Source of the DNA: Spirochaetaceae bacterium
GTDB taxonomy: Bacteria; Spirochaetota; Spirochaetia; DSM-27196; SLAA01
Reading direction: 5' to 3'
Assembly (NCBI GenBank): GCA_007695055.1
Contig: REEM01000058.1
Location: forward strand, 1 to 39,251
Length of the DNA: 39,251 nt
A model generated the notes under the pieces. It worked only from the letters and a program-made list of their open reading frames with translations, ran no database searches and was not told the origin of the DNA. Numbering within the stretch: the first letter of the stretch is position 1; the number at the start of each line of letters is the position of its first letter. Below are positions 24,078 through 33,856 of the stretch, piece after piece. The position numbers and the translations under genes were made by a program.

Positions 24078-25648
24078 AATGGTTTTCCTTTGCGAATGAG
24101 GTTTACGACCAACTCTACACGTAGAAGATAGTACATGAGGAGTGTGATTACTACGGAACCAAGTCCGAGTCCGGCAATTCGCAGAAAGTTGAGAGAACTG
24201 CTACCAAGAATCCACCAATTTCCTGTGTAGAAAAGATAGCCACGAATGAAGAGCACCAAGGGCACGGAGCTAAGGCAGATTTTTGCCAATGTACGAGCTA
24301 TATCACGAAGATGAAGTCCACCGAGCCGTCTGCGGGCCACACATATCAATGCAAGGGCGCCAAAGCTAAATGCGACAGAGTTAGCAACCGATAACCCCAC
24401 AACCCGAAGTGCAGTTTCTTTGAGTATCAGCGAAAGCGTTACGTCGATTACGAAAGTGATGAACGCTACTCGAACAGGCGTTTTGAAGTCGTTTGATGCA
24501 TAAAAGAAACGTTGGCAGAAGGTGAAAAGCCCTACGCTGAAAAGGCCAAATGAGTAGCCACGGAGGACCCGGCTTGCAAGAAGAGTGTGTGTCGCCTCAA
24601 ATGCACCACGTTGTAGTGCAACAGAAATGAGTTCACGCCCAAACAGAGCCAGACAAATGGCAGATGGGATCAGCAAGGTCAATAAGTAGCGAACCCCATA
24701 CTCGAGCGTGCGTTTTAGGCCTGCCGCGTCCTGTGCGGCAGCCTGGCGGCTCATACGTGGGAAAAGCACAGTGGTTATGGAAGCACTGAAAATTCCAAAG
24801 GGCAACTGCCAAAAGACCAAGGCGTTTGTCATGGCCGAACCGCTGCCATCCTCAAGTCCGCTTGCAAAGTATAATGAAACCTGTTGATTGACTGCAAATA
24901 TAGATGCTGCAGAGACAACTGGCAACCACTGCTTGAGTATACGAATAAAGGACTCATTGCGAAAATCAAAGCCGGGGCGGAGACGATAGCCAAGTCTCCG
25001 GAATGAGGGGTACTGAAAGGCTAGCTGCCCGAGACCACCAAGTAAAACGCCCACCGCCATTGAAAAAACACCCAGTCGACTGTGTAACAAGAGAATACTG
25101 CCGACCACGGAAATTGAGAAAAAAATGGGAGTTACAGCTGGTATGAGAAAGCGATTGTGACTATTGAGAGTGCCCATGACTACAGCCCCAATACTTATCA
25201 GGAGTACGTAGCTAATGAGGTATCGGAATAGTTCTGCAGCAAGGACCCGACGTTCAGGTTCAGGAAAATCCAAGATAAAACCGGTAATGGGCCCCGCAAA
25301 AATGATTGAAAGCGTGAGAACTGGAATCAGTATCAAGAACTGAAATGCTATAAGGTTCCGCACGACTCGTCGAGCACCGTTACCACTCGGATCGTTGACG
25401 ATTTGTGACGAGAGAACCGGAATGAAGGCTGACGACAGCGCTCCTTCAGCTAGAAGTTTTCTCAAGTTGTTAGGAATATTGAACACAAGGTTGAGCACGT
25501 CGGCCTGACCGGAGCCGCCAAAGACGGCACCTATAACCGCAATCCGGACGAAACCCAAAAGTCGGGAAGCCATGGTGGAGACCATAACCACCATGGTGGA
25601 GAGAGCGCTCTTTTCTATACTTGGTTCCGTTGCCTTGTCGCTACTCAT
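24074..25648 (-). CDS. murJ: Lipid II flippase
   Basis: MurJ flips lipid-linked peptidoglycan precursor across the inner membrane. The product has 524 residues and about 14 hydrophobic helices of the MOP exporter superfamily. The N-terminus has the family signature SRLLGFVRIAVIGAVFGGSGQADVLNLVFNIPNNLRKLLAEGALSSAF, given here only as the well-known first-helix region (residues 28-75), with the charged residues typical of the central cavity. The ATG lies in the second copy of a 17-bp tandem duplication that also holds the tgt stop. AAGG lies only one base before the ATG, so coupling to tgt is likely needed. Confidence 0.96.
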   Translation of the reverse strand: MSSDKATEPSIEKSALSTMVVMVSTMASRLLGFVRIAVIGAVFGGSGQADVLNLVFNIPNNLRKLLAEGALSSAFIPVLSSQIVNDPSGNGARRVVRNLIAFQFLILIPVLTLSIIFAGPITGFILDFPEPERRVLAAELFRYLISYVLLISIGAVVMGTLNSHNRFLIPAVTPIFFSISVVGSILLLHSRLGVFSMAVGVLLGGLGQLAFQYPSFRRLGYRLRPGFDFRNESFIRILKQWLPVVSAASIFAVNQQVSLYFASGLEDGSGSAMTNALVFWQLPFGIFSASITTVLFPRMSRQAAAQDAAGLKRTLEYGVRYLLTLLIPSAICLALFGRELISVALQRGAFEATHTLLASRVLRGYSFGLFSVGLFTFCQRFFYASNDFKTPVRVAFITFVIDVTLSLILKETALRVVGLSVANSVAFSFGALALICVARRRLGGLHLRDIARTLAKICLSSVPLVLFIRGYLFYTGNWWILGSSSLNFLRIAGLGLGSVVITLLMYYLLRVELVVNLIRKGKPL

Positions 25649-25664
25649 GCCTTGTCGCTACTCA
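25631..25664. repeat. 17-bp perfect tandem duplication at the tgt/murJ junction
   Basis: On the minus strand TGAGTAGCGACAAGGCA occurs twice without a gap (25648-25664 and 25631-25647). The first copy begins with the TGA stop of tgt. In the second, the same bases preceded by A form ATG AGT AGC GAC AAG GCA, the first codons of murJ. The first copy could read GTG AGT AGC GAC AAG GCA and then stop at TGA. Confidence 0.97.
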
Positions 25665-26864
25665 CACTCTATTCTCGGTGTTTTCGGTGCTATCAATCAC
25701 ACCTGTTCGGGGCGGATACGCCTCACGTACCGTGGCGGCCAAGGCAGCGAAGGTGCCAGCGCGAATTGCGTCGCGGATGTCCTCAAGAAGCTTCCCAAGA
25801 AAACGTAGATTGTGACGGGTGGCCAGCATTGGGCCAAGCATTTCCCCGGCAATGAAGAGGTGCCGCAAGTATGCCCGCGAGTAGCGACGACAGGTAAAGC
25901 AGTCACACTCCGTGTCTATGGGATCCTCGTCATAGCGAAAACGCGCATTTTTGAGAGCAATTCTTCCGTGCCTTGTGAAGACTCCCCCGTTGCGGCCAGC
26001 ACGTGTTGGAAACACGCAGTCGAACATGTCAATGCCCTGCTCGACAGCCGCCACAATGTACTCCGGAGTCCCAATTCCCATCACATACCGAGGTAATTCC
26101 GGTGGAATAAGGGCTGCGGTATGAGCTAACATATCAGCGAAAATTTCGTAAGGTTCCCCCACCGAGAGTCCACCAATGGCAATTCCTCGCGGTTCGAGCT
26201 CCATTAGTTGTGCGACACTTCGTTGGCGAAGATCTTTAAAAAAGTTTCCCTGCACAATAGGAAATAGCTCGCCTCGGTACGATGCAAAGAGCTCGCTTTC
26301 ATTGGTGAGTTCGGTTCGTCGCGTTACTGCACGTTTAGCCCAACGAGCAGTCATGTCACAGGCGTCGAGCGCGGCGGTATGATCAATGCCATAAGGAGTA
26401 CAGATGTCCAGGGCCATTTGGATGTCACTGCCGTAGCCCGCCTGCAGATCTACTACAGATTCCGGAGTGAAGTCATGGGCAGAACCATCTATGTGACTTC
26501 GAAATCTGACTCCCTCCTCAGTAATTTTGCGATTCGCCGCAAGCGAGAATACCTGGAATCCGCCTGAATCGGTGAGGATGTTGTGGGGCCAGGCACTGAA
26601 GCGGTGTACTCCCCCAAAGCGCGACACCACGTCTGGCCCGGGACGCAGATACAAGTGGTAAGTGTTGGCGAGGATTAGGCGGAACCCCATGTCCGCAACC
26701 TCGTCTTGAGTAACGGCCTTTACGGTCGCTCCAGTCCCCACCGGCATGAATACCGGAGTTTCAACACGGCCATGGGGCAGTTCAAGAAAGCCGGTACGGG
26801 CTGCGCCATGAGCTTCTTCAACTTCAATGGTGAAGAGCGGAGTTTGTGTCATGTTATAATTCAT
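25662..26864 (-). CDS. tgt: tRNA-guanine (queuine) transglycosylase
   Basis: TGT exchanges guanine 34 for preQ1 in tRNAs with GUN anticodons. The product has 400 residues. Catalytic motifs are present: the base-binding ILTDSGGFQVFSL, the substrate motif VQGN, GIAIGGLSVGEP, the nucleophile region GIDMFDCVFPTRAGRNG, and the zinc site CDCFTC with a later His in ATRHN. The ATG at 26864 has GGAG at nine bases. A second ATG four codons on is possible. No queuosine synthesis gene is nearby. The gene sits between lptG and murJ, an order also found, as I recall, in Borrelia. Confidence 0.97.
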   Translation of the reverse strand: MNYNMTQTPLFTIEVEEAHGAARTGFLELPHGRVETPVFMPVGTGATVKAVTQDEVADMGFRLILANTYHLYLRPGPDVVSRFGGVHRFSAWPHNILTDSGGFQVFSLAANRKITEEGVRFRSHIDGSAHDFTPESVVDLQAGYGSDIQMALDICTPYGIDHTAALDACDMTARWAKRAVTRRTELTNESELFASYRGELFPIVQGNFFKDLRQRSVAQLMELEPRGIAIGGLSVGEPYEIFADMLAHTAALIPPELPRYVMGIGTPEYIVAAVEQGIDMFDCVFPTRAGRNGGVFTRHGRIALKNARFRYDEDPIDTECDCFTCRRYSRAYLRHLFIAGEMLGPMLATRHNLRFLGKLLEDIRDAIRAGTFAALAATVREAYPPRTGVIDSTENTENRV

Positions 26865-26925
26865 TCGGTGCTGCTCCAGTTCATGGTGTCACGATTTCCA
26901 GTAATTCCTTGTTCGGGGCCTTGAA

Positions 26926-28017
26926 TTAGCTTCGGGCCAGTCGAAATAGTACAGCGCCGAGCGCAGCGAACAAGGTCAAAGGAAGCCAGGCTGCAACCAG
27001 AGGCTGGATATGACCCGCGGCCGACATCAGACTCAGAACCATACCCAGCACATAGTATCCGACTGCCAATGACAAGGATACCAGCAGACTGAGGAGAAGG
27101 ACATTCTTGCGGAATCTGCTGCCCACAGCGGCGGCAAGCATTGCGACAATAAAGGGTGTAAATGCAAAGGAAATGCGCGAATAATACTCGGTCAAAACTC
27201 TGCGATATGGCAATCCGGCCGCGCGTAGCCGCGAGACCCAGTCCCGTGCCTCACCCAACTGCATTTCGTCCAGGCTGCGGGTCAGACGTCCAAAGAGCTC
27301 CGGTTCTGCGTTCAAGTGCTCCAGACGCAGTCGATCATGTCGCTTCCGCTCGACGCGAGAGTCGGAACTGCCGGGCTCGGTCATGGTATATAACTCTGCA
27401 TTAATGAACTCCCAGGCATTATCTCTCCACTCTGCTCGCGAGGCGTGGATACGGGTTAGGAATCCGGCGCCAGGCTCACGTTCAATAACGGTAACGCCGT
27501 GTAGAGACAGACTCTCGTGGGTGTAGTAGTCAGCATTGTATACAATCTGCCCTTCTTTGGCTAAGACTGTTACATTGGGGCTGCCTTGATCCCTGCCAAT
27601 ATTGAGCAATTCACGGTCAAGACGGTTTCTGTCCCGAAAGCTGTGTACCACAACCTGCTCCTCAAAGACAAAGCCAGCAATACTGAGGAGTATTCCCGCC
27701 GCCAGGAACGGTACGACAAAACGCTGAAGTGGAATTCCCGCTCCATAGACCGCAATGAGTTCGTTGTTGCTGTATAAATTGCCCAAGGTAAATGAAACAG
27801 CGAACAGGATCGCAACCGGTAGCGAGTAACTGACAGCTTTTGGTAAAAAAAGCAGTTGGGCTTGAGCTATCACCGATAGGGAAACTTCAAGATTCATGTA
27901 GCGAACAATTTCTGCGAAAATATCAATGAGTTGAATAATCAACACAAAAAAACTCAGGCCTACCAAGAATACCGGAACAAAGGTTCCCAGCAACATACGA
28001 TCCAGCTTGCGTATCAT
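26926..28017 (-). CDS. lptG: LptF/LptG family permease (second of pair)
   Basis: This is a membrane subunit of the Lpt ABC transporter that extracts lipopolysaccharide or another amphiphile from the inner membrane and passes it into the periplasmic bridge. The product has 363 residues from the ATG at 28017. The first ATG of the longer reading adds 20 unlikely residues. There are three N-terminal helices (about 8-110), a periplasmic jellyroll of about 160 residues and three C-terminal helices (about 270-360). ELIAVYGAGIPLQRFVVP is the cytoplasmic coupling-helix motif. It overlaps neither neighbour and follows lptF by seven bases. The F/G assignment within the pair is by position only. Confidence 0.88.
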   Translation of the reverse strand: MIRKLDRMLLGTFVPVFLVGLSFFVLIIQLIDIFAEIVRYMNLEVSLSVIAQAQLLFLPKAVSYSLPVAILFAVSFTLGNLYSNNELIAVYGAGIPLQRFVVPFLAAGILLSIAGFVFEEQVVVHSFRDRNRLDRELLNIGRDQGSPNVTVLAKEGQIVYNADYYTHESLSLHGVTVIEREPGAGFLTRIHASRAEWRDNAWEFINAELYTMTEPGSSDSRVERKRHDRLRLEHLNAEPELFGRLTRSLDEMQLGEARDWVSRLRAAGLPYRRVLTEYYSRISFAFTPFIVAMLAAAVGSRFRKNVLLLSLLVSLSLAVGYYVLGMVLSLMSAAGHIQPLVAAWLPLTLFAALGAVLFRLARS

Positions 28018-28024
28018 CGCCTTT

Positions 28025-29305
28025 CTACCTTCGTATCCATCGAATATGCAGAGCCAGTCCCAGTAGCAACAGAACAATATTGGGAAACCACATTGCTAAG
28101 AATGGCGATATTTCAGGACGTTCCATTCCGAGAGTTTGGCCCCCAAGAATCATGGCCCAGTATGCAACCGAGACCAATAGACCAAGACCAAAGCCAACCG
28201 CCCTGCCCCGGCGCCCCGTACGTAACGCAACCGGAAATGCAAAGACCACGAACGATAAACACGCAAATGGAATTGAGAATTTTTTGTGAAACTCAATGCT
28301 GTACAGTTGAAGCCCGCGGTCAAAAATGACGCGGTCGCGCTCTCGATTTAGTTCGCGGAGGCGATTTCCAAGATCATTCTGGACCTTACCCGCCTCAAGT
28401 TCCCCACGCGCCAAAGCCTCAAACTTTCCATAGTACTCAAGTTGTAACTCATTGGTCCGCCGAAAGACTTCCTCCGCCTGAGCTTTGCGGCGTGCACGTA
28501 GATCCGCCTCCTGCTTTTGGAGCTCAATGAAAACATCATAGGAACTCATCTCCCGAGGACCCGGGGTACGCAATGCTACGGTGATATCGCGCAAGAGAAT
28601 ATTGTACTGCATGTGTTCAGCCTGCAAATACTCGTAGCGGCCAGCATTTCGTCGGGTGTGAGTGAAGACCGAGGATAAATCAAGTGAAATCACACCACCG
28701 CCTGCATCGTCTCCTGATATCGTAGAAGGACCGGAAAGTATGATGCGTTCACCGTCCCTGCCCCGCTCAATGATGAGTAGGTCGTCAATTCTATTGTCGC
28801 GCACATTCCCCGTTATTATTGTGCTGTCCTGATAACGGCGAATGGAGTAAGGCTCGAGTTCAAGTTCCGGATTCGCATATAGTAACTCACGATATAGCCT
28901 GCCAAAATTCAGGGTGCCAAGCGGCAGCAGGTAGTCGTTCATTACAAAGGATCCAAGCGATAGCACAAGGCCGAGAGCGGCGATCGGTGCAAAAATTCGC
29001 CCGGTAGGGACACCGGAGGCCTGGAATGCCTGAATCTCATTATTTGCAACAAGCCGTCCTATTGCCATGAGTGAGCCAACGAGAGCTCCAAAAGGGAAAG
29101 ACAAGGCGATAATGGAGGGCAATGAGTAGAGAATAAGGCGCAAGACCGCTCCTAGCGGAACGTTGCGTGTGAGAATGTCTTCCGCCAGGAGCAATAACTG
29201 GTTTACAAAAAAAATTCCAAAGAAGAAAAGAAAAGCTACAAGGAAGGAGAATAAGAACTCTTGTGTAATATATAAGTAACTTATTCGATAACGCCGACGT
29301 GGCAT
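28025..29305 (-). CDS. lptF: LptF/LptG family permease (first of pair) with coiled-coil insert
   Basis: This is the partner of the following permease in an Lpt-type transporter. The product has 426 residues against about 360 in E. coli. Helices 1-3 lie at about 10-120 with the coupling motif NNEIQAFQASGVPTGRIFAP, the periplasmic jellyroll at 125-250, and helices 4-6 at about 340-425. The extra length is a highly charged helical segment at about 256-325 (EADLRARRKAQAEEVFRRTNE and on), which should form a coiled coil in the periplasm before helix 4. It follows dut on the same strand. Spirochaetes such as Treponema keep LptF/G although they lack classical LPS. Confidence 0.88.
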   Translation of the reverse strand: MPRRRYRISYLYITQEFLFSFLVAFLFFFGIFFVNQLLLLAEDILTRNVPLGAVLRLILYSLPSIIALSFPFGALVGSLMAIGRLVANNEIQAFQASGVPTGRIFAPIAALGLVLSLGSFVMNDYLLPLGTLNFGRLYRELLYANPELELEPYSIRRYQDSTIITGNVRDNRIDDLLIIERGRDGERIILSGPSTISGDDAGGGVISLDLSSVFTHTRRNAGRYEYLQAEHMQYNILLRDITVALRTPGPREMSSYDVFIELQKQEADLRARRKAQAEEVFRRTNELQLEYYGKFEALARGELEAGKVQNDLGNRLRELNRERDRVIFDRGLQLYSIEFHKKFSIPFACLSFVVFAFPVALRTGRRGRAVGFGLGLLVSVAYWAMILGGQTLGMERPEISPFLAMWFPNIVLLLLGLALHIRWIRR

Positions 29306-29314
29306 GGCCTGAGT

Positions 29315-29746
29315 TTACCGGCCGGTAGAGCCGAAGCCCCCGCTGCCACGGCGCGTCTCATTTACGTTTTCGGGAGTGAACTTGGCCTGCACGACCGGAG
29401 TAATGAGCAATTGGGCAACTCTATCACCCGGCTGTATGGTGTATTCCGTATCTCCGTGGTTAATGAGGATTACGGCTACTTCACCTCGGTAATCTGAGTC
29501 AATGGTTCCAGGTGCGTTTAACACCGTTACACCATGTTTGATGGCAAGGCCGGACCTTGGTCTAACCTGCCCTTCATAACCCTGCGGGATTGCAAGCCGT
29601 ATCCCTGTCGGAATCAGACCTCGCTCCCCTGGTGCGAGCACCAAGGGAGTAGCAAGCGCTGAACGTAGATCTGCACCAGCCGAACCTTCCGTAGCGTAGA
29701 CGGGATGTAGATCCTGCTGACCTTCTACGCCGACATGAGGACTCAT
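29315..29746 (-). CDS. dut: dUTP diphosphatase
   Basis: The trimeric dUTPase hydrolyses dUTP to dUMP, keeping uracil out of DNA and feeding thymidylate synthesis. The product has 143 residues from the ATG at 29746, one base after the pnp stop (TAG C ATG). A GTG at 29794 inside pnp would add 16 residues ([11 protein letters not shown]) that look acceptable as an N-terminal strand, so the start is open. All five family motifs are seen: [31 protein letters not shown] and the Gly-rich [11 protein letters not shown] that closes on the substrate. Confidence 0.95.
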   Translation of the reverse strand: MSPHVGVEGQQDLHPVYATEGSAGADLRSALATPLVLAPGERGLIPTGIRLAIPQGYEGQVRPRSGLAIKHGVTVLNAPGTIDSDYRGEVAVILINHGDTEYTIQPGDRVAQLLITPVVQAKFTPENVNETRRGSGGFGSTGR

Positions 29747-29747
29747 G

Positions 29748-31874
29748 CTAGCGACTCGGTCTATCCTGATTCCCACCTTCCTTACCTTCTCCACTTTTGC
29801 TATCGTCGTCGTAGATGAGACTCAGGTTAACCCGCCCCATCTTGTCTATTTCGATAATGCGGACCTGAACTTCTTGGTTCATTTCCAGAATGTCGGAGAC
29901 AGCGTTCACTCGGTTGGGAGACATTTTAGAAATATGGCAGAGACCGTCTTTTCCGGGCAGGAACTCAATGAATGCACCAAAATCAACTATGCGTCGCACG
30001 GTACCATCGTAGACCTTGCCTACTTCGGGTTCCTCAAGTAAGCGGGTAAAGCTATTTTTTGCTTCTTCCGCACCCTGTTTATCACGGCAATATATAGTCA
30101 CCGATCCGTCGTCACTGATGTTTACCTTGACGTCGTACTTCTCTTGAATGCTCTTGATGGTTTTGCCGCCAGGACCGATCATAAGGCCGATTTTTTCAGG
30201 GTCAATTTTGAATGTTATGATTCGTGGTGCATACTCAGAAAGCGTAGTGCGAGGTACTGCAATGGCTTCCTTCATTTTTTCAAGGATATGGAGTCGTCCC
30301 CGACGAGCCTGCTCGAGAGCAGTCTTCATGATGTCCGCACTAACGTTTTCTACCTTTATGTCCATTTGAAAGGCGGTTATTCCCTTTTCGGTACCGGCAA
30401 CCTTGAAGTCCATGTCACCGAGGTGGTCTTCTTCTCCCAAAATATCTGAGAGCACTACGATGTTGTCACCTTCCTGTATAAGACCCATGGCAATTCCGGC
30501 AACCGGCGCTTTAATAGGTACACCGGCATTCATGAGTGACAAGGATCCTCCACAAACCGTTGCCATGGAACTTGAGCCGTTGGACTCGAGTACCTCAGAG
30601 ACAAGGCGTAAGGTGTATGGAAAGGCTTCTTGGCTCGGTACCACATTCAATAAGGCTCGGTGAGCTAAATGACCGTGGCCAATTTCGCGCCGACCCGTAC
30701 CCATACGCCCCGTCTCACCTACGGAAAAGGGAGGAAAGTTGTAGTGCAGCATGAAACTGTCGCGACGGTCGCCTTCTATATCGTCCATAATCTGTGCGTC
30801 GTAGACCGTGCCTAAGGTAGTTATTGCCAGAGCCTGGGTTTCACCCCGAGTGAACAGCGCAGACCCGTGCGTACGGTCAAGAATATCAAGTTCACAGGTA
30901 ATGTTGCGAATATCTTCAGGGCCACGATGGTCGGTGCGCTTCTTATTCTCAATGATGCTCTTGCGCACAATCTCTTTTTCAATGGTGTCCGCAAGACCTG
31001 AGAACATTTTGTTGTGTTCTTCTGGAACAGCTTCACCAAAATGTTCACGTGCCTCGGTCACTACCTGCTTAATTGCCGCGTAGCGTTCAAACTTACCAAG
31101 AACAAAACACGCTTCTTCCAACTTGGGATAAAGGTATGCGCGGATTTCGTCTTCTTTTTCCAAGAACTCGGTCTTTTCAACCAGTGGTAGTTTTTCTTTT
31201 CCAACCAGCTGACGCAGTTCATTTTGGATCTGGCAAAGGTCCATGATGGGCTTACGTGCAAACTCAATAGCTTCAAGGAGTACCTCCTCGCTAACCTGGC
31301 CTGCTCCGCCCTCTACCATGGTTATTCCCTGCTCACTGCCGGAAACAATAATGTCCAACTCGCCACTTTCAATTTGTGCAAAGGAAGGATTGACTACAAA
31401 TTCCCCGTTTACTCGCGCGACACGCACAGCACCAACCGGGCCGTTAAAGGGAATGTCGGAAATAGTCACTGCAGCAGATGCAGCGACCATGGCAATAACG
31501 TCGGGTGGATTCACTTGGTCTGCCGAAAGCACTGTCGGTACGACCTGTATCTCGCGTTGGAAACTCTTCTGAAAGAGTGGGCGCAAGGGACGGTCAATGA
31601 GGCGGCATACAAGGACTTCTTTGTCCTTCAGGCGGCCTTCCCGCTTGAGGAAACCACCTGGAATCTTGCCTGCCGCATAGTATTTTTCGTTATACTCAAC
31701 CTGTAGGGGGACAAAGTCCAAACCTTCCACTGGCTTGTTCGAGCAACACGCGGTTGCGAGCACTGCGGTTCCAGCGTAATGCGCGAAGACTGAACCATTG
31801 GCCTGTTTTGCCATGTGCCCGGTCTCAATGATGAGATCGTGTTCTCCAATACGGAGAGAGACTGTTTGTTTCAT
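29748..31874 (-). CDS. pnp: Polyribonucleotide nucleotidyltransferase (PNPase)
   Basis: PNPase degrades RNA from the 3' end with phosphate and can add tails. The product has 708 residues. It has two RNase PH domains (about 1-225 and 310-545), the second with the active-site segment [21 protein letters not shown] (residues about 480-500), an all-helical linker, a KH domain (about 555-615, [11 protein letters not shown]) and an S1 domain (about 618-690, [21 protein letters not shown]). The tail is short and charged. It follows rpsO by 11 bases, the usual rpsO-pnp order. No RNase III site or long leader is visible between them. Confidence 0.98.
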   Translation of the reverse strand: MKQTVSLRIGEHDLIIETGHMAKQANGSVFAHYAGTAVLATACCSNKPVEGLDFVPLQVEYNEKYYAAGKIPGGFLKREGRLKDKEVLVCRLIDRPLRPLFQKSFQREIQVVPTVLSADQVNPPDVIAMVAASAAVTISDIPFNGPVGAVRVARVNGEFVVNPSFAQIESGELDIIVSGSEQGITMVEGGAGQVSEEVLLEAIEFARKPIMDLCQIQNELRQLVGKEKLPLVEKTEFLEKEDEIRAYLYPKLEEACFVLGKFERYAAIKQVVTEAREHFGEAVPEEHNKMFSGLADTIEKEIVRKSIIENKKRTDHRGPEDIRNITCELDILDRTHGSALFTRGETQALAITTLGTVYDAQIMDDIEGDRRDSFMLHYNFPPFSVGETGRMGTGRREIGHGHLAHRALLNVVPSQEAFPYTLRLVSEVLESNGSSSMATVCGGSLSLMNAGVPIKAPVAGIAMGLIQEGDNIVVLSDILGEEDHLGDMDFKVAGTEKGITAFQMDIKVENVSADIMKTALEQARRGRLHILEKMKEAIAVPRTTLSEYAPRIITFKIDPEKIGLMIGPGGKTIKSIQEKYDVKVNISDDGSVTIYCRDKQGAEEAKNSFTRLLEEPEVGKVYDGTVRRIVDFGAFIEFLPGKDGLCHISKMSPNRVNAVSDILEMNQEVQVRIIEIDKMGRVNLSLIYDDDSKSGEGKEGGNQDRPSR

Positions 31875-31885
31875 AAACTCCTACT

Positions 31886-32155
31886 CTACTTTCTGAGGCC
31901 GAGCTGCTGTATAAGGTTGCGATAACCTTCAAGATCGTTTTTCTTAAGGTATGAAAGCAAGCGTCGGCGACGGCCAACAAGTTTCAGCAGTCCGCGCCGT
32001 GAGGCGTGATCTTTTTTATGGGTCTTAAAATGTTCGGTTAGTTCGGTAATTCGGGCGGTCAATAGTGCTACCTGGACACGGGTGTTACCGGTATCCTTAT
32101 CCGAAGCTCCGAAACTGGAGACAATTTCCTTGGTTTGATCTTTTGCTAGCGGCAT
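31886..32155 (-). CDS. rpsO: 30S ribosomal protein S15
   Basis: S15 binds the 16S rRNA central domain early in 30S assembly. The product has 89 residues, the standard size. Signature segments are present: [44 protein letters not shown] and the closing [12 protein letters not shown]. It lies four bases after the ribF stop. Confidence 0.99.
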   Translation of the reverse strand: MPLAKDQTKEIVSSFGASDKDTGNTRVQVALLTARITELTEHFKTHKKDHASRRGLLKLVGRRRRLLSYLKKNDLEGYRNLIQQLGLRK

Positions 32156-32159
32156 TCCA

Positions 32160-32963
32160 CTACTCCTTTTGTGTGTTGTTGGCGTAAAACGTGATGCGGT
32201 TCAACTCTTTTGCAGCAGTCGGAACGATAACGCCGTCCTCGGTGGTGATTACTATACCGTCGGTTTGTGCGTCTCCGAAATGCAGGCGGGCGGCGTAACG
32301 TCCGGGAGCGGGCACGAGTTGATCAAGTTTCGCTTTTGCGAATCGTAATTCGTGATCTGAGCTTGCTATCCCAGGTTCCACTATATCCACTGCGTAGTTA
32401 CGCCCTAAGAGTCTTTCAGCGGTAGCCAAATCACCCTTCAAGAGGGCTTTCCGGATACCGGTGCTGCTAATTGTTTCTCGAAGGACATTATCTACAACAG
32501 GGGGGATGATGTCAACCCTGATACCGTGGCGTCCGAGGTGTGTAGCCAATTGACCGCAGTCGGTGCTATTTTTGTGGCCACACCGGAAACTTTGCCCAAC
32601 AACAACCAATTTCGGATCTACTGTGTTCTTCAGGTCGTCGAGAAAGCGACGACCGGGTACACGTGCAAATGCCTCGGTGAAGCCAACTACAATCAAATAC
32701 TCGACACCGGCCTCCTCCATGAGCTCAAGCCTGAGTCGGTAACTATCTAAGTTACCCCCATACTTCCAAGGCGCAATAACCTTCTTTGGGTTTGGGATAA
32801 AGGTCAGAACGGCCGGGGCGGCACCTTCGCGCTGATCTCGAGCATGGCTAATGAGGGCTTGGTGTCCGCGATGTAACCCATCAAAAACACCAAGCGCCAT
32901 GGATAATGGTTCCGAAATGCGGACATTGCCTGTGATCAGTGCGTCCCACTCAATTACTTTCAT
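32160..32963 (-). CDS. ribF: FAD synthetase (RibF) with an eroded riboflavin kinase half
   Basis: RibF normally phosphorylates riboflavin to FMN and adenylates FMN to FAD. The product has 267 residues against about 310. The N-terminal adenylyltransferase domain (1-185) is intact: [24 protein letters not shown] and [13 protein letters not shown]. The C-terminal part is only about 80 residues. It keeps [11 protein letters not shown] and [10 protein letters not shown] but lacks the kinase motif with GFPTAN and I see no obvious catalytic Glu segment. Kinase activity is therefore doubtful, and FMN may come from another enzyme. It overlaps truB by 4 bp. Confidence 0.88.
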   Translation of the reverse strand: MKVIEWDALITGNVRISEPLSMALGVFDGLHRGHQALISHARDQREGAAPAVLTFIPNPKKVIAPWKYGGNLDSYRLRLELMEEAGVEYLIVVGFTEAFARVPGRRFLDDLKNTVDPKLVVVGQSFRCGHKNSTDCGQLATHLGRHGIRVDIIPPVVDNVLRETISSTGIRKALLKGDLATAERLLGRNYAVDIVEPGIASSDHELRFAKAKLDQLVPAPGRYAARLHFGDAQTDGIVITTEDGVIVPTAAKELNRITFYANNTQKE

Positions 32964-33856
32964 GTATTGTCTCTATCCCTGACAAATCGATAGCGGAAGG
33001 CCGTACCGTCGAACTCCGAAAGCGCAAGAAACTCACCTGTTTCAGACTTGAGAGCTGATATCTCCGGTTGTAGTTGTGATGGAGGTTGAACAAACATCTC
33101 TGGACGCAAAGGTACACCTCCCATTACGGCATCGATCATGCTGGTTGGAACTGTACGTATGGTAATTGCTGGCAGTTGGTGTAGGAAATCTTCTATAGGC
33201 TGCAGATGCTCTCTGACATTGATATCTTCCGGATCCACACTTCCATCAATGGTGAAGCTTCCTACTGCAGAACGTTCGAGCGCTGTCAGGTAAGCCACCG
33301 TGCCAAGTTGATCGGCAATGTCGCGCGCGAGCGCCCGGATATAGGTACCCCGCGAGCAGTCCACCTTGATTCGCAACTCGTTTTCGGTACTTGAAAGTAC
33401 CTGCATATCATGAATGTGAACGGCTCGAGCCTTGAGCGCCGGTTTCTCGCCAGTTCTGGCGATATCGGATGCACGACGACCATTGACATGCAAGGCGCTG
33501 AAGTCGGGTGGAAGCTGTTGGAGTTCGCCAATAAAGCTTTTAGCAATCCGTTGCGCATCTTCGGGTCTTGGAAGAGGGCCGGTGCCCGCGGGCTCCCCCT
33601 CAGGGTCAAGAGTTGTGGTTGTGCGTCCGAAACGAATTGTTGCGATATACGTTTTGGGGAGGTCCATAAAAAAGGAGCTGAACCGAGACGCAGAGCCTAC
33701 AAGCGCTGGCAGAACGCCGGAAGCAAACTTATCCAGCGTCCCAGTATGACCAACTCGCCTGGTTCCGAAGGATTGCTTTACAGCTGTAAGTGACCGGAAG
33801 GAGGTAACGCCAGGGGGTTTGTGCAGAACTACCAGCCCGCACGGCCTGTTACTCAA
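32960..33856 (-). CDS. truB: tRNA pseudouridine-55 synthase
   Basis: TruB makes pseudouridine 55 in the T loop of tRNAs. The product has 298 residues. The start reads GLVVLHKPPGVTSF. The catalytic motif is GHTGTLDKFASGVLP, with the nucleophilic Asp kept although the following residues differ from the usual LDPLATG. QLPPDFSALHVNGRRA and CSRGTYIRALARDIADQLG are the other family motifs. The last 60 residues are a divergent C-terminal domain. It overlaps rbfA and ribF by 4 bp each. Confidence 0.95.
   Translation of the reverse strand: MSNRPCGLVVLHKPPGVTSFRSLTAVKQSFGTRRVGHTGTLDKFASGVLPALVGSASRFSSFFMDLPKTYIATIRFGRTTTTLDPEGEPAGTGPLPRPEDAQRIAKSFIGELQQLPPDFSALHVNGRRASDIARTGEKPALKARAVHIHDMQVLSSTENELRIKVDCSRGTYIRALARDIADQLGTVAYLTALERSAVGSFTIDGSVDPEDINVREHLQPIEDFLHQLPAITIRTVPTSMIDAVMGGVPLRPEMFVQPPSQLQPEISALKSETGEFLALSEFDGTAFRYRFVRDRDNT

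Noticed and set aside
25571-25602. 12-bp direct repeat CCATGGTGGAGA and a CCACCATGGTGG palindrome in the start of murJ
   Set aside because: Explained by the repeated Ser-Thr-Met-Val codons of the first membrane helix. No regulatory context.
25743-25758. Sigma-54 type -24/-12 match (TGGCAC, GC at correct spacing) on the minus strand upstream of murJ
   Set aside because: It lies inside conserved tgt codons, and one match of this length is expected by chance. It is worth revisiting only if murJ proves to be sigma-54 dependent.
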